Positions 58,399-64,000 of a stretch of DNA of 64,000 bases are shown here, one piece after another. Within the stretch, counting starts at the first letter, position 1. Each line of letters begins with the position of its first letter. This stretch comes from Marthasterias glacialis. Lineage: Eukaryota; Echinodermata; Asteroidea; Forcipulatida; Asteriidae. The DNA is taken from the NCBI GenBank assembly GCA_911728455.2, contig OU452219.1:18321397-18385396 (forward strand). The letters are read 5' to 3'. The notes below the pieces were generated by a model, which made no database searches, was not told the DNA's origin, and saw only the letters and a list, made by a program, of their open reading frames with translations. Both the position numbers and the translations under genes were made by a program.

Positions 58399-59260
58399 AC
58401 TACAACTCGCAGAAAGATTTTTGATGTACATAGTCGTACTGCAAAGTAAGCTTATTAGATTATACCTCCACCAAGTATGAAATCCTACCCATACGATTCT
58501 TGTTTGCAAAATATTTTTTAAAAGCTTGTCTGCCAAAAAGTGCTTCTACGTTTGCCAATTTGTATAAAAGTTTTCCCTCAGAATTAAAGGGATAAAATGA
58601 AGTTGATATGAATAAGAACATTATAACATTACTAAATTGATCTTTCTAGTCTTAAGTGCAACTTAAAACTTTGAAAATCATGGTGCATGTATATCTTTAT
58701 GAATTGTCAGTTCTTTTTTGTTTCCTTGTGGTATTCGATGATGATGATTGCTGAACAAACTGCCTGTGAGCGAGGATCAGGATGGCTTATCAAGGGGATG
58801 TTTTGCAGTCTGCTGCTACAGGTATAATAAGTTTACATAATCATCCTTACTAGTTTTGTGTGTGTTGTTAGTGTTTTGCAACTTGTGAATCAGCCAGCTG
58901 TACTTTTATAGATATCTTTAATCATAATATTTTTAAAGATCCAAGAAACTTCAGTTAAGTTTATCAAAGCATATTATTGGAGATTTTAAGTGAGCATTCT
59001 GCAATTTTTCAACGTGTATTCATTTTTGTCGTATAAAAGGTTATCATCTGTGACATGCCATGATGTGAATCTCCGCTGTCAACAGGGACCATGAAGACGC
59101 TGATGGAGTCTTGTTAGAGGGTCAGGAGAATGTCGTCTTTGTACTTGCATCTTATCATCACAAAGATGAAGAGTGGAAGCTGTAGGTATGATAGCTTCCA
59201 GCGTTGAAGAATTTAAAGAGGTTTTATTTGATTCTGAATGTTTTTACACATTGTTAAATT

Positions 59261-60302
59261 ACCTCATAATTTATATTAAATTATGGTAGTGTTAAAAATA
59301 ATATTAAGTGTCAGTTGCAAAATATTTTAGAAGAAAAGGGTGTTGGTTTATGCCACCAATTGATTGTTAATTTGTCAATGAAACCTGCATGTTTAACAAT
59401 TGTTTTTTTACAGATAACTTTTGTGTCTCTGCTCAGCATCCTCATGAACTAAATGGTGTTACTGCTTGAAATGGTGAGGAGGGCTTTTATTAAGAAAGCA
59501 GTGTGTTCTTTCATGCAAAGGTATTTAAACAATATTTGCAAACAGTTATCTTAAATTTGAAGACAGACATGATTGTGTGTCTGTAAACTAATAGCTCTTA
59601 ACCTATGGGTAATTTAGGTGGATAGATTTTGATGATTTGGTACTTAAAGTTTCGAGATAACAGATTATTGCTTGAATTATGTTTAATTTTTACCTGTCAG
59701 GATTCGCAAAGTCTATAAATTCAATTTAGAAGTCTTGGTAAAGAATCGTAACATAAAATTATACTTTTTTTTCTTTTCTTTTTTTATCACAGTTTGAGGT
59801 TTGTCAAGGCAAGGTTCTGTTCTGTCATCTGTGTTCTGCAACTATTGCCTCACCAACATATTTTTCTAGGAGGACTGTTCCTTCGCGATGATTACCCTCC
59901 ATCAATTTTATCAGTGAAGTTCTTCATGACAAAATGAATTATTGGATTGGACACCCAAACTCTTGGATACTTCGTGGATGTAAACTGCATGCTGAACTAA
60001 TTAATTTGTAGTTATTATTTGATTGGAAAAACTTTTCCGGATTGACATTAGTGAGACAAACTATTTGACTTTCCAGAGTATATGACCAACATTAAACAAT
60101 TTATTTTGAGGTTGTCAAATCGAACAAATTTTCTCAGGGATCATCACTTGTACAACTTGGATTCTCACAGTGAAGTGGATTTGTAAGTTGGGTACTTATT
60201 GGTTACGCATTAAATGTTATATAAAAATAAGCAAAACCCATTTGATGTTTTTGGAAGAGCAGAGGACAATGATTACTCCATTGTTCAGAAATTGTCGACA
60301 TG
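59261..60302. other. Region without recognisable gene
   Basis: AT-rich with no core block of the array and no recognised repeat. Confidence 0.4.
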
Positions 60303-60524
60303 CTTGTAATGAGGTACTTCATTACAAGTAAGTGGACCGAATACATGTACATGTATTCACATGAAAGATTGCATGTTTGTAATGAGGTACTTCATTACAT
60401 GCATGCAATAATACCATACTTGCAATGAAGTACCTCATTGCAAGTATGCATTAGTTTCATGCATGTAATGAAGTACCTCATTACAGGCATGAAACACTTT
60501 ATTTGTAATGCAATGGCTCATTAC
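60303..60524. repeat. Cluster of consecutive imperfect palindromes
   Basis: Palindromes lie at 60303-60328, 60339-60358 (GAATACATGTACATGTATTC), 60371-60402, 60416-60447, 60455-60495 and a weaker one at about 60499-60524. All but the second share the core TGTAATGARGTACYTCATTACA, read in two orientations. Outer arms differ between palindromes (CTTG, GCATGT, ATACTTGC, GTTTCATGC) but match within each palindrome. On either strand this would form a row of hairpins. Positions 60525-60939 beyond it show nothing else. Confidence 0.85.
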
Positions 60525-60939
60525 AATTATAAAGACCACAAGCTTGTGTGTTTGGGTGCTGGTTATTATAAAGTTACAATGTTTCATTACTATCAGTAAC
60601 TGTTTTAGTAAGGTGAAATGAAGCATGCAGTTGTAAAATGTAATTCATAAGTAGGCCTATAGTTAATATTGAGCGCTCATTACCAAGTATTTATGCCATA
60701 ACTTTTTTAGTTGAAGTATTTGAATTACAATGCAAGTACAGCAGATAGATTACAAATTATCCTTTGGTTTAAATGTTCTCTTGCCTGGTAGTTGAACATA
60801 TTCATGTAAGGCTTATAGTGTGAAATAAATGCATACTACAGTGTGTTGATTATGTGAAACAAAAAACAATTGTGTCCTGAAGAAAGAACATTGTATTGTT
60901 GTATAATGTACAAATCCCAAATTGTGCATTCCTCAATCT

Positions 60940-61540
60940 CCTTGGTCCATTCCTCACTGACCATTGTCCATGTCCTTTGTCCCCATGGTGTCTATTGTTT
61001 TAATTCTATCCATCGTTTTATTTCTATCAATTGTCCCCATGGAGTCTATTGTGTCATTGTGTCCATGGTGCCCATGGTGTCTATTGTGTCATTGTTTCCA
61101 TTGTGTCTAATTTCCCCATGGTGTCCATTGTTTTAATTATATCCATTGTTTTAATTTTATCCATTGGTTTATTTCTATCAATCGAAGATATCTACCATGG
61201 TGTCCATTGTCCCCATTGTGTCCATTGTGTCCATTGTCCCCATGGTGTCCATTGTTTACATTGTCCCCATGGTGTCCATTGTTTCCATTGTGTCAATTGT
61301 GTCCATTGTCCCCATGGTGTCCTTTGTTTCCATTGTGTCCATTGTTTACATTGTCCCCATGGTGTCCATTGTTTCCATTGTGTCCATTGTTTACATTGTG
61401 TCCATTGTTTACATTGTCCCCATGGTGTCCATTGTTTACATTGTGTCCATTGTTTACATTGTCCCCATTGTGTCCATTGTTTACATTGTCCTCATGGTGT
61501 CCATTGATCCCATTTTTTCCATTGTTTTATTTCTAACTAT
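60940..61540. repeat. Minisatellite of 9-bp GTCCATTGT-type units
   Basis: The array is made of GTCCATTGT, GTTTCCATT, GTTTACATT and GTCCCCATG phrases in mixed order. All plus frames stay open (for example 61031-61507, VHCPHG-like repeats). The left part (60940-61200) is more diverged. Translations have no meaning as a gene. Confidence 0.9.
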
Positions 61541-61543
61541 CGA

Positions 61544-61994
61544 TCGAAGGACGAAGGACGAAGGACGAAGGACGAAGGACGAAGGACGAAGGACGAAGGA
61601 CGAAGGACGAAGGACGAAGGACGAAGGACGAAGGACGAAGGACGAAGGACGAAGGACGAAGGACGAAGGACGAAGGACGAAGGACGAAGGACGAAGGACG
61701 AAGGACGAAGGACGAAGGACGAAGGACGAAGGACGAAGGACGAAGGACGAAGGACGAAGGACGAAGGACGAAGGGACGAAAGGACGAAGGACGAAGGACG
61801 AAGGACGAAGGACGAAGGACGAAGGACGAAGGACGAAGGACGAAGGACGAAGGACGAAGGACGAAGGACGAAGGACGAAGGACGAAGGACGAAGGACGAA
61901 GGACGAAGGACGAAGGACGAAGGACGAAGGACGAAGGACGAAGGACGAAGGACGAAGGACGAAGGACGAAGGACGAAGGACGAAGGACGAAGGA
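61544..61994. repeat. Heptamer satellite block (GGACGAA)n
   Basis: About 64 tandem copies with nearly no variation. The only irregularity is two single-base insertions near 61773-61782. The frame at 61164-62012 encodes RRTKDEG repeats because 7 is not a multiple of 3; it is an artefact. Confidence 0.97.
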
Positions 61995-62054
61995 CTAAGG
62001 ACTAAGGACTAAGGACTAAGGACAAAGGACTAAGGACTAAGGACTAAGGACTAA
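61995..62054. repeat. Transition block (GGACTAA)n
   Basis: About eight GGACTAA units with a single GGACAAA unit at 62021-62027, lying between the two long heptamer blocks. Confidence 0.95.
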
Positions 62055-62443
62055 GGACAAAGGACAAAGGACAAAGGACAAAGGACAAAGGACAAAGGAC
62101 AAAGGACAAAGGACAAAGGACAAAGGACAAAGGACAAAGGACAAAGGACAAAGGACAAAGGACAAAGGACAAAGGACAAAGGACAAAGGACAAAGGACAA
62201 AGGACAAAGGACAAAGGACAAAGGACAAAGGACAAAGGACAAAGGACAAAGGACAAAGGACAAAGGACAAAGGACAAAGGACAAAGGACAAAGGACAAAG
62301 GACAAAGGACAAAGGACAAAGGACAAAGGACAAAGGACAAAGGACAAAGGACAAAGGACAAAGGACAAAGGACAAAGGACAAAGGACAAAGGACAAAGGA
62401 CAAAGGACAAAGGACAAAGGACAAAGGACAAAGGACAAAGGAC
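62055..62443. repeat. Heptamer satellite block (GGACAAA)n
   Basis: About 55 uninterrupted copies. Minus-strand frames of 126-133 codons (LCPLSFV repeats) come only from the repeat. Confidence 0.97.
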
Positions 62444-62454
62444 ACTTTGGGTTC

Positions 62455-64000
62455 AGGGGATTTTCAGGGGATTTTCAGGGGATTTTCAGGGGATTTTCAG
62501 GGGATTTTCAGGGGATTTTCAGGGGATTTTCAGGGGATTTTCAGGGGATTTTCAGGGGATTTTCAGGGGATTTTTCAGGGGATTTTCAGGGGATTTTCAG
62601 GGGATTTTCAGGGGATTTTCAGGGGATTTTCAGGGGATTTTCAGGGGATTTTCAGGGGATTTTCAGGGGATTTTCAGGGGATTTTCAGGGGATTTTCAGG
62701 GGATTTTCAGGGGATTTTCAGGGGATTTTCAGGGGATTTTCAGGGGATTTTCAGGGGATTTTCAGGGATTTTTCAGGGGATTTTCAGGGGATTTTCAGGG
62801 GATTTTCAGGGGATTTTCAGGGATTTTCAGGGGATTTTTCAGGGGATTTTCAGGGGATTTTTCAGGGGATTTTCAGGGGATTTTCAGGGATTTTCAGGGA
62901 TTTTCAGGGGATTTTCAGGGGATTTTCAGGGGATTTTCAGGGGATTTTCAGGGGATTTTCAGGGGATTTTCAGGGATTTTCAGGGGATTTTCAGGGGATT
63001 TTCAGGGGGATTTTCAGGGGATTTTCAGGGGATTTTCAGGGGATTTTCAGGGGATTTTCAGGGGATTTTCAGGGGATTTTCAGGGGATTTTCAGGGGATT
63101 TTCAGGGGATTTTCAGGGGATTTTCAGGGGATTTTCAGGGATTTTCAGGGGATTTTCAGGGGATTTTCAGGGGATTTTCAGGGATTTTCAGGGGGATTTT
63201 CAGGGGATTTTCAGGGGATTTTCAGGGGATTTTCAGGGGATTTTCAGGGGATTTTCAGGGGATTTTCAGGGGATTTTCAGGGATTTTCAGGGGATTTTCA
63301 GGGGATTTTCAGGGGATTTTCAGGGGATTTTCAGGGGATTTTCAGGGGATTTTCAGGGGATTTTCAGGGGATTTTCAGGGGATTTTCAGGGGATTTTCAG
63401 GGGATTTTCAGGGGATTTTCAGGGATTTTCAGGGGATTTTCAGGGGATTTTCAGGGGATTTTCAGGGGATTTTCAGGGATTTTCAGGGGATTTTCAGGGG
63501 ATTTTCAGGGGATTTTCAGGGGATTTTCAGGGGATTTTCAGGGGATTTTCAGGCGGATTTTCAGGGGATTTTCAGGGGATTTTCAGGGGATTTTCAGGGG
63601 ATTTTCAGGGGATTTTCAGGGGATTTTCAGGGGATTTTCAGGGGATTTTCAGGGGATTTTCAGGGATTTTCAGGGGATTTTCAGGGGATTTTCAGGGGAT
63701 TTTCAGGGGATTTTCAGGGGATTTTCAGGGATTTTCAGGGGATTTTCAGGGGATTTTCAGGGATTTTCAGGGGATTTTCAGGGGATTTTCAGGGGATTTT
63801 CAGGGGATTTTCAGGGGATTTCAGGGGGATTTTCAGGGGATTTCAGGGGATTTTCAGGGGATTTTCAGGGGATTTTCAGGGGATTTTCAGGGGATTTTCG
63901 GGGATTTTCAGGGGATTTTCAGGGGATTTTCAGGGGATTTTCAGGGGATTTTCAGGGGATTTTCAGGGGATTTTCAGGGGATTTTCAGGGGATTTTCAGG
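62455..64000. repeat. 11-bp satellite (GGGGATTTTCA)n running off the window
   Basis: About 140 copies. Variants are mostly one G more or less (GGGATTTTCA, GGGGGATTTTCA), one extra T, or single substitutions such as the C near 63553 and a G for A near 63899. The junction with the heptamer block is GGACACTTTGGGTTCA. Each unit supplies a G4 run separated by 7 bases. Confidence 0.97.

Larger units (their letters stand above)
43351..59260 (+). ncRNA. Duplicated multi-exon array, probably non-coding transcript
   Basis: About 22 short blocks share a core near CAACATGGACCATGAAGAC, in the wider form CTCYGCTGTYAACATGGACC followed by ATGAAGACATYGGTGGAG. Core positions include 44568, 45295, 45864, 46891, 48018, 48393, 48624, 49475, 50553, 51815, 52944, 53224, 54308, 56031, 56412, 56792, 58014 and 59083; diverged forms lie at 47561, 52488, 54081 and 57592. 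Many blocks have an acceptor (TTCCAG, CACAG, GACAG) upstream and a donor (GTAAG, GTAAC, GTACA) downstream, all on the plus strand. Stops occur in all frames of most blocks. I recognise no protein family and found no convincing box C/D or H/ACA RNA in the introns I inspected. A decayed coding gene cannot be excluded. Confidence 0.45.

Noticed and set aside
60303..60524. CRISPR-like array
   Set aside because: The genome is eukaryotic, the palindromes differ in arm sequence, and spacing is irregular with no spacers of constant length.
61164..62445. Long frames with RRTKDEG, VHCPHG or LCPLSFV repeats
   Set aside because: They are translations of heptamer and 9-bp satellites, open in several frames at once.
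62455..64000. Telomeric repeat
   Set aside because: GGGGATTTTCA is not the TTAGGG repeat usual in animals; nothing suggests a chromosome end.

Overview
The window is eukaryotic, AT-rich and repeat-dense. It shows GT-AG introns, tRNA-derived SINEs, many small foldback (MITE-like) DNA elements, one decayed BEL/Pao LTR retrotransposon, and long micro-, mini- and satellite arrays. There are no bacterial-style operons and no long intact gene. The SINE and MITE types and the compact introns suggest a marine invertebrate deuterostome, perhaps an echinoderm. That assignment is inference, because no conserved host gene here can be named with confidence.

Layout. 0-17 kb: repeats in otherwise featureless DNA. 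These include a CCACAACC-type minisatellite (1.7-2.4 kb), SINE copies, a 29-bp minisatellite whose frames are open on both strands (7.8-9.55 kb), a long GTT microsatellite (11.7 kb), and foldback elements, one carrying a nested 33-bp palindrome (16.8-17.0 kb). 17.1-22.9 kb: a BEL/Pao element with gag, zinc knuckle, protease, RT, RNase H and integrase all recognisable but broken by stops and frameshifts. 22.9-26.6 kb: MITEs and SINEs. 26.7-31.8 kb: relic of a multi-exon plus-strand host gene with good splice sites but several lesions, cut at 31.8 kb by a DNA element. 32-37 kb: further DNA elements. 37.2-42.2 kb: a 1.8-kb tandem duplication; the second copy carries a 1,518-bp TTAA-flanked transposon, and the first copy shows the empty site.

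43.35-59.25 kb is the most unusual part. It is a tandemly and segmentally duplicated array of short exon-like blocks with GT-AG borders and almost no coding potential. About 22 blocks share a core close to CAACATGGACCATGAAGAC. Two exon types, of 83 and 68 nt, keep exactly the same length in four paralogous copies. Six hairpins in the array resemble the histone mRNA 3' stem-loop, although no histone gene is visible. I read it as a duplicated, probably non-coding multi-exon transcription unit of unknown function.

60.3-60.52 kb holds a cluster of consecutive imperfect palindromes whose arms vary together. From 60.94 kb to the end there is satellite DNA: a GTCCATTGT minisatellite, heptamer blocks GGACGAA, GGACTAA and GGACAAA in succession, then about 140 copies of GGGGATTTTCA running off the window edge.
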